Shown: one piece after another, positions 8,376-16,706 of the stretch
Layout of the letters: every line of letters begins with the position of its first letter
Position numbering within the stretch: the first letter of the stretch is position 1
Assembly: GCF_001672915.1 (NCBI RefSeq)
Contig: NZ_LZKR01000182.1
Location: 1 to 64,000 of the forward strand
Length of the DNA: 64,000 nt
Direction of reading: 5' to 3'
From: Mycobacterium sp. 1245805.9
GTDB taxonomy: Bacteria > Actinomycetota > Actinomycetes > Mycobacteriales > Mycobacteriaceae
The notes under the pieces: model-generated
What the model was told of the DNA's origin: nothing
The model's database searches: none
The model's input: the letters and a program-made list of their open reading frames with translations, nothing else
Position numbers and translations under genes: made by a program

Positions 8376-9569
8376 ATGAGCGACGTCGAACTGAAGGGCA
8401 CTTGCGCGTCGGATTTCGCCGGCGTGCGCGACGCGTTCGAGCGCAACTTCGTGCTGCAGGCCGAGGTTGGCGCGGCCGTCGCGGCGTGGGTCGACGGTGA
8501 GCTCGTCGTGAACCTCTGGGGCGGCTGGGCCGACGCCGCCCGCACCCGGCCCTGGCAACAGAACACCCTGACGACGATCCTGTCGGGCACCAAGGGGATG
8601 ACGGCCACCTGCGTCCACCAGCTGGCGGACCGCGGGGAGCTGGACCTGCACGCGCCGGTGGCCCGCTACTGGCCGGAGTTCGGGCAGGCGGGCAAGGACC
8701 GCATCACGCTGGCCATGGTGATGAGCCACCGCTCCGGCGTCATCGGCCCCCGCAACCGGATGGGCTGGGAGGAGGTCGCCGACTGGGACTTCGTCTGCAA
8801 GCAGCTCGCCGCCGCGGAACCGTGGTGGGAACCCGGCACCGCGCAGGGCTACCACATGACCACCTTCGGCTTCATCCTCGGCGAGGTGTTCCGCCGCGTC
8901 ACCGGCCGCACCGTCGGTGAGTACCTGCGCACTGAGATCGCCGAGCCGCTGGGCGCCGACGTCCACATCGGCCTGTCTCCGGCCGAACAACAGCGCTGCG
9001 CCGAGCGGGTCAACAAGCCGCACGCCCGGGATCTGCTGGCCGAGGCGCAGGCGCCCGGCTACCCGACCAGCCTGACCGAACACCCGAAGGCGGCCCTGTC
9101 GATATCGATGGGCTTCGCCCCCGACGACGAACTCGGCTCGCACGACCTGGAGCTGTGGCGCCGACTCGAGTTCCCCGGCACCAACGGCCAGGTGTCGGCG
9201 CTGGGCCTGGCAACGTTCTACAACGCGCTCGCGCAGGAGCGGCTGCTGACCCGTGAGCACATGGAACGGGTCCGGGTGTCGCAGGGCGGCTTCGAGACCG
9301 ACCTCGTGCTGGGCCCGCGCGTCGCCGACCACGGCTGGGGCCTGGGCTACATGCTCAACCAGCGGTGCGTCAACGGCCCCAATCCCCGGATCTTCGGGCA
9401 CGGCGGCCTGGGTGGCTCGTTCGGGTTTGTCGACCTCGAGCACCGAATCGGCTACGCGTACGTGATGAATCGCTTCGACGCCACCAAGGCCAACGCCGAC
9501 CCGCGGAGCGTCGCGCTGAGCGACGAGGTCTACGCCGCGCTGGGCGTCGTCGAGCGCGCCCGAACGTAA
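8376..9569 (+). CDS. lipP: Serine hydrolase of the beta-lactamase/esterase family (LipP-like)
   Basis: Family VIII carboxylesterase (Rv2463 type), probably hydrolysing short acyl esters. It has 397 residues from ATG 8376, preceded by AGAAAGG; an earlier TTG at 8352 lacks a ribosome site. The serine-lysine pair is in SGTKGM (SxxK, about residues 70-73), the catalytic Tyr probably in GYHMTTFGFI (about 165), and the third-motif equivalent is FGHGGLGGS (about 340). No signal peptide is seen, so it should act in the cytoplasm or be released otherwise. The start is 31 bp after tRNA-Gly and the gene converges on a small secreted-protein gene. Confidence 0.88.
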   Translation: MSDVELKGTCASDFAGVRDAFERNFVLQAEVGAAVAAWVDGELVVNLWGGWADAARTRPWQQNTLTTILSGTKGMTATCVHQLADRGELDLHAPVARYWPEFGQAGKDRITLAMVMSHRSGVIGPRNRMGWEEVADWDFVCKQLAAAEPWWEPGTAQGYHMTTFGFILGEVFRRVTGRTVGEYLRTEIAEPLGADVHIGLSPAEQQRCAERVNKPHARDLLAEAQAPGYPTSLTEHPKAALSISMGFAPDDELGSHDLELWRRLEFPGTNGQVSALGLATFYNALAQERLLTREHMERVRVSQGGFETDLVLGPRVADHGWGLGYMLNQRCVNGPNPRIFGHGGLGGSFGFVDLEHRIGYAYVMNRFDATKANADPRSVALSDEVYAALGVVERART

Positions 9570-9606
9570 ACCGCGCCCCGCCGAACGGACGCCGACGGGG
9601 CGCGGT
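9570..9606. terminator. Hairpin after lipP
   Basis: ACCGCGCCCCG (9570-9580) and CGGGGCGCGGT (9596-9606) form a perfect 11-bp stem directly after the lipP stop codon. It can serve both lipP and the converging small gene at 9622. No T-tract follows, which is usual for mycobacterial terminators. Confidence 0.75.
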
Positions 9607-9621
9607 CAATCGGTCAACGGG

Positions 9622-9897
9622 TCAGCGATGATCCCATCCGGGGCCGCCCGGCCCACCCGGGCCGCCGGGGCCGCGCCACGGCTCGGGATGCGGGTTGGGG
9701 CCCGGCCCGCGCCAATTGTCGTGGCAGTGCCCGCGGTCCCAGTTATCGCCCCAGCCCGGGTCCCAGAAGTCTCCCGGGCACCATTGCGGGAACGGCCCGG
9801 GCTGCGCTTGCGCCTCGGTCGCGGCGCCCAGCCCCGCTAGGCCAAGGCCGACGGCTATCGCGAAAAGGGTTGCAACTAAACGTGGAATGGTGTTCAC
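9622..9897 (-). CDS. Small secreted Pro/Gly/Trp-rich protein
   Basis: About 91 residues from GTG 9897 (TTG 9909 is an alternative). The first 30 residues form a signal peptide with a hydrophobic core (LVATLFAIAVGLGLAGLGAA) and a likely cleavage after AQA. The mature part is short, rich in Pro, Gly, Trp and Asp (PFPQWCPGDFWDPGWGDNWD), with two cysteines, and ends in GPGGPGGPGGPG repeats. Similar small WCPGxxWxPxWG proteins are common in mycobacteria and have no assigned role. It lies between the lipP terminator and nei, with its own upstream space of about 90 bp. Confidence 0.7.
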   Translation of the reverse strand: MNTIPRLVATLFAIAVGLGLAGLGAATEAQAQPGPFPQWCPGDFWDPGWGDNWDRGHCHDNWRGPGPNPHPEPWRGPGGPGGPGGPGWDHR

Positions 9898-9986
9898 GGT
9901 CGCTACCAATACCCGACCCGAGCCGCACGCAAACAGTAGACGCCGGCGTTTCTTGCTTAGGGTTTCCTGTCAGCGGCCCGAGCCGC

Positions 9987-10793
9987 TCACTTCTGGCAGT
10001 TGGGGCACCAGAACACGTTTCGGCCCTCGAGCACTTGGGTGCGGATCGTTCCCCCGCACACGCGGCACGCCTCCCCCGCGCGCCGGTACACGTAGGTGCG
10101 GGGCCGCCCTTGCCGATAGGACGGCGGACCGTGGTCGTGTTCGGGCAGTACCACGACGATTTGGCCGCGGCGCAGGCCGACCTTCATCAGCGCCACCAGA
10201 TCGGTCCACGCCGCATCGAACTCGGCCTCGCCGATCGCGCGGCCGGGCCGGAAGGGATCGATGCGGTGGCGGAACAGCAACTCGTTGCGGTAGACGTTGC
10301 CCACGCCGGCGATCACGGTCTGGTCCATCAACAGCGCGCCAATCGGCTTGCGCGACTTGCTGATTCGAGCCCACGGCCACGATGGGTCGGCGTCGCTGCG
10401 CAACGGGTCGGGGCCCAGCTTGGCCACCACGTCGCTAACCTGGCCTTCGTCGATGACCTCGCACACCGTCGGGCCGCGCAGGTCGGTGCCGTACTCGGCG
10501 CCGACCATCCGCATCCGCACCTGCCCGACCGGTTCGGGCGGGGGCGCACCGTGCGGCCGCTCCCACTCGGTGAAGGTGCCGTACAACCCGAGGTGCACGT
10601 GCACGATGGGGCCGCCTTCATAGTGGTGAAACAGGTGCTTGCCCCAGGCGCTGGTGCGCCGCAGCACCCGGCCGTCGACGACGGCCGCCGAGCCAGCGAA
10701 CCGGCCCTGCGGGCTGGACACCGCGACCGGCGCGCCGCCATATCGGCGTTTATGCAGCCGGGCCAGCCGGTGCAGCGTATGCCCTTCGGGCAT
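9987..10793 (-). CDS. nei: Fpg/Nei family DNA glycosylase
   Basis: Base-excision repair glycosylase/AP lyase of the Fpg/Nei family (Rv2464c type), which removes oxidised bases. It has 268 residues from ATG 10793. The mature N-terminus begins PEGHTLHRLA, so Pro2 (nucleophile) and Glu3 are present. The helix-two-turn-helix region includes QTVIAGVGNVYRNELLFRHRI, and the C-terminal zinc finger is CRVCGGTIRTQ...FWCPNC. The start codon lies 2 bp after the rpiB stop, so the two genes are cotranscribed. Family members split into Fpg and Nei; PEGH rather than PELPE favours Nei. Confidence 0.92.
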   Translation of the reverse strand: MPEGHTLHRLARLHKRRYGGAPVAVSSPQGRFAGSAAVVDGRVLRRTSAWGKHLFHHYEGGPIVHVHLGLYGTFTEWERPHGAPPPEPVGQVRMRMVGAEYGTDLRGPTVCEVIDEGQVSDVVAKLGPDPLRSDADPSWPWARISKSRKPIGALLMDQTVIAGVGNVYRNELLFRHRIDPFRPGRAIGEAEFDAAWTDLVALMKVGLRRGQIVVVLPEHDHGPPSYRQGRPRTYVYRRAGEACRVCGGTIRTQVLEGRNVFWCPNCQK

Positions 10794-10795
10794 CT

Positions 10796-11284
10796 CTAGG
10801 CCGGGGCGCCGGGCACCGGCGGCGCCTGGTGGGTGCGCTCGTATTCGGCGAGGATGTCGATACGCCGTTGGTGGCGTTCGGCTTTCGACCACTGCGCGCT
10901 CAGGAAGGCGTCCACGATCGTCAACGCCTCCTCGACGGTGTGCATGCGGCCGCCGATGCCGATCAACTGCGCGTTGTTGTGTTGGCGCGCCAACGTCGCG
11001 GTCTCGACGCTCCAGGCCAATGCGCAGCGCGCTCCCGGCACCTTGTTGGCGGCGATCTGCTCGCCGTTGCCCGACCCGCCGAGCACGATGCCCAGGCTCT
11101 CCGGGTCGGCCACCGTGCGCGTCGCAGCCGCGATGCAAAACGCCGGGTAGTCGTCCTCGGCGTCATAGCTGAACGCGCCGCAATCGATCGGCTCGTGCCC
11201 GGATTCCTTGAGGTGGGAGATGATCTGCTGCTTGAGCTCGTATCCGGCGTGGTCAGAACCCAGGTAGACGCGCATGCCCGACAT
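10796..11284 (-). CDS. rpiB: Ribose-5-phosphate isomerase B
   Basis: Interconverts ribose 5-phosphate and ribulose 5-phosphate in the pentose phosphate pathway. It has 162 residues, the usual length of actinobacterial RpiB. The N-terminal substrate-binding motif GSDHAGYELKQ is followed by the GTGNG-type loop VLGGSGNGEQIAANKVPGA and a histidine-bearing HNNAQLIGIGGR segment. It is the middle gene of a minus-strand run: the Rv2466c-like gene lies 37 bp upstream and nei 2 bp downstream. Confidence 0.96.
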   Translation of the reverse strand: MSGMRVYLGSDHAGYELKQQIISHLKESGHEPIDCGAFSYDAEDDYPAFCIAAATRTVADPESLGIVLGGSGNGEQIAANKVPGARCALAWSVETATLARQHNNAQLIGIGGRMHTVEEALTIVDAFLSAQWSKAERHQRRIDILAEYERTHQAPPVPGAPA

Positions 11285-11321
11285 CTTTACAGCCGCGCGC
11301 CCACCGGGGCCAGTCGAGGGC

Positions 11322-11945
11322 CTAGTCGAATTCGGGCTTCTCGGTGCGGGTCCGCTTGAGTTCGAAGAAGTGCGGGTAGGAGGCGAAGGTCACCGAGGCG
11401 TCCCACAGCTTGCCCGCTTCCTCGCCGCGCGGGATCTTCGAGAGCACCGGCCCGAAGAACGCCACCCCGTTGACGTGGATGGTCGGCGTTCCGACGTCGT
11501 CGCCGACCGCGTCCATCCCGGCGTGGTGGCTCTTGCGCAGCGCCTCGTCATAGTCCTCGCTCTGCGCGGCCTCGGCGAGCTCCGCCGGCAGGCCGGCGTC
11601 GGCCAGCGACAGCTTGATGACCTCCTCGAGGTTCTTGTTGTCCTCGTTGTGGATCCGGGTGCCCATCGCGGCGTACAGCGGGTCCAGCACTTTGGCGCCG
11701 TGGGCCTGCTCGGCGGCGATCGCCACCCGCACCGGCCCCCACGCGTGCTTCATCATCTCGCGGTACTTGTCGGGCAGGCCTTCGCGGTTTTCGTTGAGGA
11801 TGGCCAGGCTCATGACGTGGAAGTGCACCTCGATGTCGCGGACCTTCTCCACCTCGAGGATCCAGCGCGACGTGATCCAGCACCACGGACACAGCGGATC
11901 GAACCAGAAATCGGCTCGGTTTTTCTCGTTGGCCTTCTCGGACAT
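11322..11945 (-). CDS. DsbA-like mycothiol-dependent reductase (Rv2466c-like)
   Basis: Thioredoxin-fold protein of 207 residues with the active-site motif Cys19-Pro-Trp-Cys22 in WFDPLCPWCWITSRWI and the typical HVNGVAFFGPVLSKIP cis-Pro region. The M. tuberculosis homologue Rv2466c is a mycothiol-dependent nitroreductase/mycoredoxin that activates certain nitro prodrugs and protects against oxidants. It is cytosolic, with no signal peptide. It starts at ATG 11945, divergent from pepN; the 128 bp between them must hold both promoters. Confidence 0.93.
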   Translation of the reverse strand: MSEKANEKNRADFWFDPLCPWCWITSRWILEVEKVRDIEVHFHVMSLAILNENREGLPDKYREMMKHAWGPVRVAIAAEQAHGAKVLDPLYAAMGTRIHNEDNKNLEEVIKLSLADAGLPAELAEAAQSEDYDEALRKSHHAGMDAVGDDVGTPTIHVNGVAFFGPVLSKIPRGEEAGKLWDASVTFASYPHFFELKRTRTEKPEFD

Positions 11946-12073
11946 AGCGCGGTCCTCTCCTCGAGAGCAGATACGGTCACAACACCGTCCAGCACAACCG
12001 TAGTCGCGTGGCGGGTGTTCCCGCCCCGTCGCTCCGGTTACCGGCCGTTCATCAACACGTTTAAGTTGGACGC

Positions 12074-14650
12074 GTGGCCCTTCCTAACCTCACCCGTGAC
12101 CAGGCCGTCGAACGCGCGGCCCTGATCACCGTGGACAGCTATCGGATCAGCCTCGACATCACCGACGGCGCGGGCGCGCCCGGGGATCGGACGTTCCGGT
12201 CCACCACCACCGTCGCGTTCGACGCCGTTGCCGGCGCCGACACCGTCATCGACATCGCCGCCGACGCCGTCCGCAGCGCCACCCTCAACGGCCGCGAGCT
12301 CGACGTGTCCGGATACGACGAATCGACCGGCATCCCGCTGCGCGGGCTCGAGAAGCAAAATGTCCTGGTCCTCGACGCCGACTGCCGCTACTCCAACACC
12401 GGCGAGGGGCTGCATCGCTTCGTCGACCCGGTGGACGACGAGGTCTATCTCTATTCGCAGTTCGAGACGGCCGACGCCAAGCGCATGTTCGCCTGCTTCG
12501 ACCAACCCGACCTCAAGGCGACGTTCGACCTGCAGGTGACCGCCCCCGAGCACTGGAAGGTGATCTCCAACGGCGCGACCGTGTCGGTGGAAAACGGGGT
12601 GCACACCTTCGCCACCACCCCGCGGATGAGCACCTACCTGGTGGCGCTGATCGCCGGCCCGTATGCCGAGTGGAGGGACGCCTACACCGACGAACACGGC
12701 GAGATCCCGCTGGGCATCTACTGCCGGGCCTCGTTGGCCGAATTCATGGATGCCGAGCGGTTGTTCACCCAGACCAAGCAGGGATTCGGCTTCTACCACA
12801 AGAACTTTGGCCTGCCCTACGCGTTCGGGAAGTACGACCAGCTGTTCGTGCCCGAGTTCAATGCCGGCGCCATGGAAAACGCGGGGGCGGTGACCTTCCT
12901 CGAGGACTACGTCTTCCGCAGCAAGGTCACCCGGGCCTCTTACGAGCGGCGCGCCGAGACGGTGCTGCACGAGATGGCGCACATGTGGTTCGGCGACCTG
13001 GTCACCATGACGTGGTGGGACGACCTGTGGCTCAACGAGTCGTTCGCGACCTTCGCATCGGTGTTATGTCAAAGCGAGGCAACCGAATTCACCGAGGCCT
13101 GGACGACGTTCGCCACCGTCGAGAAGTCGTGGGCGTACCGCCAGGACCAGCTGCCGTCGACGCACCCGATCGCCGCCGACATCCCCGACCTGGCCGCCGT
13201 CGAGGTGAACTTCGACGGAATCACCTACGCCAAGGGCGCCTCGGTGCTCAAGCAACTGGTCGCCTACGTCGGGTTGGAGCATTTCCTGGCCGGGCTGCGC
13301 GACTACTTCCGCACGCACGCGTACGGCAACGCCACGTTCGCCGACCTGATCGCCGCGCTGGAAAAGGCGTCCGGTCGCGACCTGTCCGACTGGGGGCAGC
13401 AGTGGCTGAAGACCACCGGTCTGAACACGCTGCGACCCGACTCCGACGTCGACGCAGACGGCAAGTTCACCCGGTTCGTGGTGCGGCAAAGCGGCGCCGC
13501 ACCCGGCGCGGGCGAGACGCGGGTGCACCGGCTGGCGATCGGCATCTATGACGACGATCGCGCCGGCAAGCTGGTGCGCGTCCACCGCGAGGAGCTCGAC
13601 GTCGAGGGCCCGGATACCGAAGTGCCTGCGCTGGTTGGCGTTTCGCGCGGCAAGCTGATCCTGGTCAACGACGACGACCTGACCTACTGTTCGCTGCGGC
13701 TGGACGGGCAGTCGTTGCAGACGGCGCTGGAGCGGATCGCCGACATCGCCGAGCCGCTGCCGCGCTCGCTGGTGTGGTCGGCCGCGTGGGAGATGACCCG
13801 CGAGGCCGAGCTGCGGGCCCGCGATTTCGTCGCGCTGGTCTCCGGCGGCGTGCAGGCCGAGACCGAGGTCGGGGTGGCGCAACGGCTGCTGATGCAGGCG
13901 CAGACCGCGCTGCGGTCCTACGCCGAGCCCGCCTGGGCGTATGAGCACGGCTGGCCGCAATTCGCCGACCGGCTGCTGGAATTGGCGCGCGCCGCGCCAG
14001 CCGGATCGGATCACCAGCTCGCGTTCGTGAACACGCTGTGCACGTCGGTGCTGTCGACGCGGCACGTTGTGACACTGGCCGACCTGCTGGACCACGACCC
14101 GGCCGAACGGGGGTTGGCCGGTTTGGAGATCGACACCGACCTGCGCTGGCGCATCGTTACCGCGCTGGCCGCCGCCGGCGAGATCGACGCCGACGGGCCG
14201 GCGACCCCGTTCATCGACGCCGAGGTGCGGCGTGACCCGACCGCCGCCGGCAAGCGCCACGGCGCCCAGGCGGCGGCGGCGCGGCCCCAACTCGAGGTCA
14301 AGGAGCAGGCCTGGACGACGGTGATCGAGGACGACACGCTGGCCAACATCACGGCCCGATCGATCATCGCCGGCATCGCGCCGCCGGGACAGCACGAGCT
14401 GCTCAGGCCGTTCACCAGGCGCTACTTCGAGGCGATCCCCGGGGTCTGGGCGCGTCGCTCCAGCGAGGTCGCCCAAACCGTCGTGATCGGCCTCTACCCG
14501 CACTGGGACATCAGCGAGGACGGCGTCGCGGCCGCCGACGAGTTCCTGAGCGATCCGGAGGTGCCGCCGGCGCTGCGCCGCCTGGTGCTCGAGGGTCAGG
14601 CCGGGGTCAAGCGGTCGCTGAAAGCCCGCACGTTCGACGCGTCTGCATAA
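12074..14650 (+). CDS. pepN: Aminopeptidase N
   Basis: Zinc metallopeptidase of family M1 that trims N-terminal residues from peptides in the cytosol. It has 858 residues from GTG 12074 (MALPNLTRDQA). GAMEN is at 265-269, the zinc site HEMAH is at 299-303, and the third ligand Glu322 is in LWLNESFATF. An ERAP1-type C-terminal helical domain fills the second half (QRLLMQAQTALRSYAEP...). Length and motifs agree with actinobacterial PepN (Rv2467). Confidence 0.96.
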   Translation: MALPNLTRDQAVERAALITVDSYRISLDITDGAGAPGDRTFRSTTTVAFDAVAGADTVIDIAADAVRSATLNGRELDVSGYDESTGIPLRGLEKQNVLVLDADCRYSNTGEGLHRFVDPVDDEVYLYSQFETADAKRMFACFDQPDLKATFDLQVTAPEHWKVISNGATVSVENGVHTFATTPRMSTYLVALIAGPYAEWRDAYTDEHGEIPLGIYCRASLAEFMDAERLFTQTKQGFGFYHKNFGLPYAFGKYDQLFVPEFNAGAMENAGAVTFLEDYVFRSKVTRASYERRAETVLHEMAHMWFGDLVTMTWWDDLWLNESFATFASVLCQSEATEFTEAWTTFATVEKSWAYRQDQLPSTHPIAADIPDLAAVEVNFDGITYAKGASVLKQLVAYVGLEHFLAGLRDYFRTHAYGNATFADLIAALEKASGRDLSDWGQQWLKTTGLNTLRPDSDVDADGKFTRFVVRQSGAAPGAGETRVHRLAIGIYDDDRAGKLVRVHREELDVEGPDTEVPALVGVSRGKLILVNDDDLTYCSLRLDGQSLQTALERIADIAEPLPRSLVWSAAWEMTREAELRARDFVALVSGGVQAETEVGVAQRLLMQAQTALRSYAEPAWAYEHGWPQFADRLLELARAAPAGSDHQLAFVNTLCTSVLSTRHVVTLADLLDHDPAERGLAGLEIDTDLRWRIVTALAAAGEIDADGPATPFIDAEVRRDPTAAGKRHGAQAAAARPQLEVKEQAWTTVIEDDTLANITARSIIAGIAPPGQHELLRPFTRRYFEAIPGVWARRSSEVAQTVVIGLYPHWDISEDGVAAADEFLSDPEVPPALRRLVLEGQAGVKRSLKARTFDASA

Positions 14651-14730
14651 CGCCCCCGCGAGCGCGCGTGTTTGTACGGCGACACGCCGCATTCGGCGTA
14701 CATTCGCGCACCCTCGCGGTGGGCGGGGCG
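14651..14730. repeat. Long imperfect palindrome between convergent pepN and DUF5130 gene
   Basis: CGCCCC at 14651 faces GGGGCG at about 14725. CCGCGAG (14656-14662) pairs with CTCGCGG (14713-14719), TGTACGGC faces GGCGTACA with one mismatch, and the tip is a clean hairpin ACGCCG-CATT-CGGCGT (14684-14699). It fills the whole gap between two converging genes and may act as a bidirectional terminator. From memory, closely similar palindromes with TGTACGGCGACACGCCG recur between genes in other mycobacteria. Confidence 0.7.
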
Positions 14731-14738
14731 TCGCAAAC

Positions 14739-15242
14739 CTAGGCCGGCGCGATCCCGGAGCTGAGCACGCGGATCGCGCTGACCAACCCGTCGACCAGGT
14801 GGCCCTGCTCGAACGCCGACGAGGCGGCGGCCACCCCGAGCGGCGCGGCCGACTCGGCGCCGCGGCCGCGGACCGCCGAGCCGTAGACCACCTCGATGAC
14901 GGCCTGGTCGGGCGACACGGCGAGCAGTACCGCGTTGTCGGGCGTCGGCACCTTGGCCAAGATCTCGCGGGCCCGCGCGGCGGTGTCGCTGCCCAGGTCG
15001 CCGAGGTAGATCGCGAACCGCGCCCGGGACTGCCGCGAGCCGTACTTCAGCGCGTCGTCGATGGCGACCAGGTCGCTGATCGGGAACGGGTAGTGCACCG
15101 AGACGTCGCCCGGCTCGGTGACGCCCGAAATCCGTCCGCTGGTGGTGATCACCGAGCCCTTGGGCAGCTCGCTGGGAGCGATCGTCGCAACCTCACCATG
15201 TGCCACTGGCGCCACCTCCGACCGAGAACTCCGACGTTCCAT
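14739..15242 (-). CDS. DUF5130 family protein (Rv2468c-like)
   Basis: Conserved actinobacterial protein of 167 residues with no known role. No signal peptide or clear membrane segment; the fold looks like a TPM-type alpha/beta domain (YGSRQSRARFAIYLGDLGSD, then NAVLLAVSPDQAVIEVVYGS). The C-terminal helix SAFEQGHLVDGLVSAIRVLS is amphipathic. Its first 50 bases overlap the 3' end of the upstream small membrane protein gene in another frame, so the two are probably cotranscribed and coupled. Confidence 0.85.
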   Translation of the reverse strand: MERRSSRSEVAPVAHGEVATIAPSELPKGSVITTSGRISGVTEPGDVSVHYPFPISDLVAIDDALKYGSRQSRARFAIYLGDLGSDTAARAREILAKVPTPDNAVLLAVSPDQAVIEVVYGSAVRGRGAESAAPLGVAAASSAFEQGHLVDGLVSAIRVLSSGIAPA

Positions 15243-15429
15243 GTCCGCCGTGCGCGCCGCCGACGTCTTCGTCGGTGGCCGCCCACAGGATCGGCGGGTG
15301 CGTCCACTTCTCCGACATCTTGTAGGTCGCGGGGTGGGGTCCCTTGTGCCTCCAGATCAGCGCGGACAGCACCGCGACCAGCACCAGCGGGATGCCGATG
15401 AAGTACATGTGAATCTCTGCAACGCTCAC
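15193..15429 (-). CDS. Small single-pass membrane protein, CtaJ-like
   Basis: 78 residues from GTG 15429 (VSVAEIHMYFIGIPLVLVAV). One transmembrane segment spans about residues 9-27, followed by WRHKGPHPATYKMSEKWTHP and a His/Gly-rich tail. The pattern matches a small subunit (CtaJ) described in the mycobacterial bcc-aa3 respiratory supercomplex, recalled from the structural literature and not checked. The 3' end overlaps the DUF5130 gene by 50 bp, which is why it is easily missed. Conservation of the first 55 residues as a membrane anchor plus amphipathic stretch argues that it is real. Confidence 0.75.
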   Translation of the reverse strand: MSVAEIHMYFIGIPLVLVAVLSALIWRHKGPHPATYKMSEKWTHPPILWAATDEDVGGAHGGHGTSEFSVGGGASGTW

Positions 15430-15484
15430 GACGCAAACCGTATCCCACCGGATGAGGCACCCGCACACTTGGACACGGGATGGG

Positions 15485-16150
15485 TCAGGCCGCGCCCTCG
15501 CCGAGGTACCGGGCCCAGGCCGGGTCCAGTTCCTTGACCGTCGACAGCAGCCGCCAGTGCTGCCCCGTGGGCGGCAGGGGCGCCCGGCGCAGGGCCCAGC
15601 CCAACTCGGTGAGCAGCTTGTCGCCCTTGCGATGGTTGCAGGTCGAACAGCAGGCCACGCAGTTCTCCCAGGAGTGGTCGCCGCCGCGGCTGCGGGGCAC
15701 CACATGGTCGACGGTGTCGGCCTTGGCCCCGCAGTACGCACAGCAGAAACGGTCGCGGTGCATCAGGGCCGCGCGGGTCATCGGCACCCGCGCCCGGTAC
15801 GGAACCCGCACGTAGGAACGCAGCTGGATAACCGAGGGCACCACGATCGACCTGGTCGCCGAGTGGATGACCGGCCCGGCCGGGTCGTCGTGCACCACGT
15901 CGGCCTTGCCACAGATCACCATGACGATGGCCCGCCGCATCGGTAGCGCCGTCAGCGGCTCGTAGGTGGAATTGAGCAGGAGCACCCGCCGCCGACTCCA
16001 GATCGACGCGGTTTCGTGGCGGGTAGGCGGGTGGGTATCGACGCTGTGCAGGGGTGACGCGATATGGAGGGGTGTCCCGGTTGGGGGCCCGGTTAACCCT
16101 GCCGCGGCACCGGAACTGCGGTGGCTGCGGCGTCTCTTGCCATGCGCCAT
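15485..16150 (-). CDS. HNH endonuclease family protein (Rv2469c-like)
   Basis: 221 residues from ATG 16150 (MAHGKRRRSHRSSG), the start that matches the usual length of about 222; an open frame extends to 16282 without support. The basic N-terminus is followed by a conserved RRVLLLNSTYEPLTALPMRR segment. The HNH domain (about 135-190) has zinc cysteines CCAYCG and CCSTCN around the core DHVVPRSRGGDHSWENCVACC, with the catalytic His in DHV. Members are predicted metal-dependent nucleases; the biological target is unknown. It heads the minus-strand HNH-CtaJ-DUF5130 run and is divergent from glbO. Confidence 0.88.
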   Translation of the reverse strand: MAHGKRRRSHRSSGAAAGLTGPPTGTPLHIASPLHSVDTHPPTRHETASIWSRRRVLLLNSTYEPLTALPMRRAIVMVICGKADVVHDDPAGPVIHSATRSIVVPSVIQLRSYVRVPYRARVPMTRAALMHRDRFCCAYCGAKADTVDHVVPRSRGGDHSWENCVACCSTCNHRKGDKLLTELGWALRRAPLPPTGQHWRLLSTVKELDPAWARYLGEGAA

Positions 16151-16292
16151 AGATCCTCCGCGGATAGTCCACCATGATTCGCCGCCAAACGCACCCTTAT
16201 TGCTGGTGCGCGCCGTGACGAACCGATGAACAGACGGCGTGACCGGGGCCCGTCCGGCCTTGGCAACCCGGCGATGCACCACAATGGAGGGG

Positions 16293-16682
16293 ATGGATCA
16301 GGTGAGCTTTTACGACGCCGTCGGCGGTGCCGAAACCTTCAATGCGATCGTGTCGCGCTTTTACGCGCAGGTCCCGGAGGACGAGATTCTTTCCCAGCTG
16401 TACCCCGCGGACGACCTGGCGGGCGCCGAGGAGCGGCTGCGGATGTTCCTCGAGCAGTACTGGGGCGGCCCGCGCACGTACTCCGACCGGCGCGGGCATC
16501 CGCGGCTGCGGATGCGGCACGCTCCGTTCCGGATCACCCCCATCGAGCGCGACGCCTGGCTGCGGTGCATGCACACCGCCGTCGCCTCCATCGATTCGCA
16601 GACTTTGGACGACGCGCACCGCCGCGAATTGCTTGAATACCTGGAAATGGCCGCGCACTCTCTGGTCAATTCATCGTTCTGA
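16293..16682 (+). CDS. glbO: Truncated haemoglobin GlbO (group II)
   Basis: Haem protein of about 129 residues that binds oxygen tightly and is linked to respiration or redox defence. The proximal His is in RMRHAPFRI, Trp(G8) in ERDAWLRCMH, and Tyr(B10) in SRFYAQV. The start is uncertain: ATG 16293 gives MDQVSFYD, but GGAGGGG (16286-16292) is spaced better for GTG 16302 (VSFYD). An earlier ATG 16284 is also in frame. aglA follows 24 bp downstream, as in M. tuberculosis (Rv2470-Rv2471). Confidence 0.94.
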   Translation: MDQVSFYDAVGGAETFNAIVSRFYAQVPEDEILSQLYPADDLAGAEERLRMFLEQYWGGPRTYSDRRGHPRLRMRHAPFRITPIERDAWLRCMHTAVASIDSQTLDDAHRRELLEYLEMAAHSLVNSSF

Positions 16683-16706
16683 TCCCGAGTAACCGAACGG
16701 AGCAGC

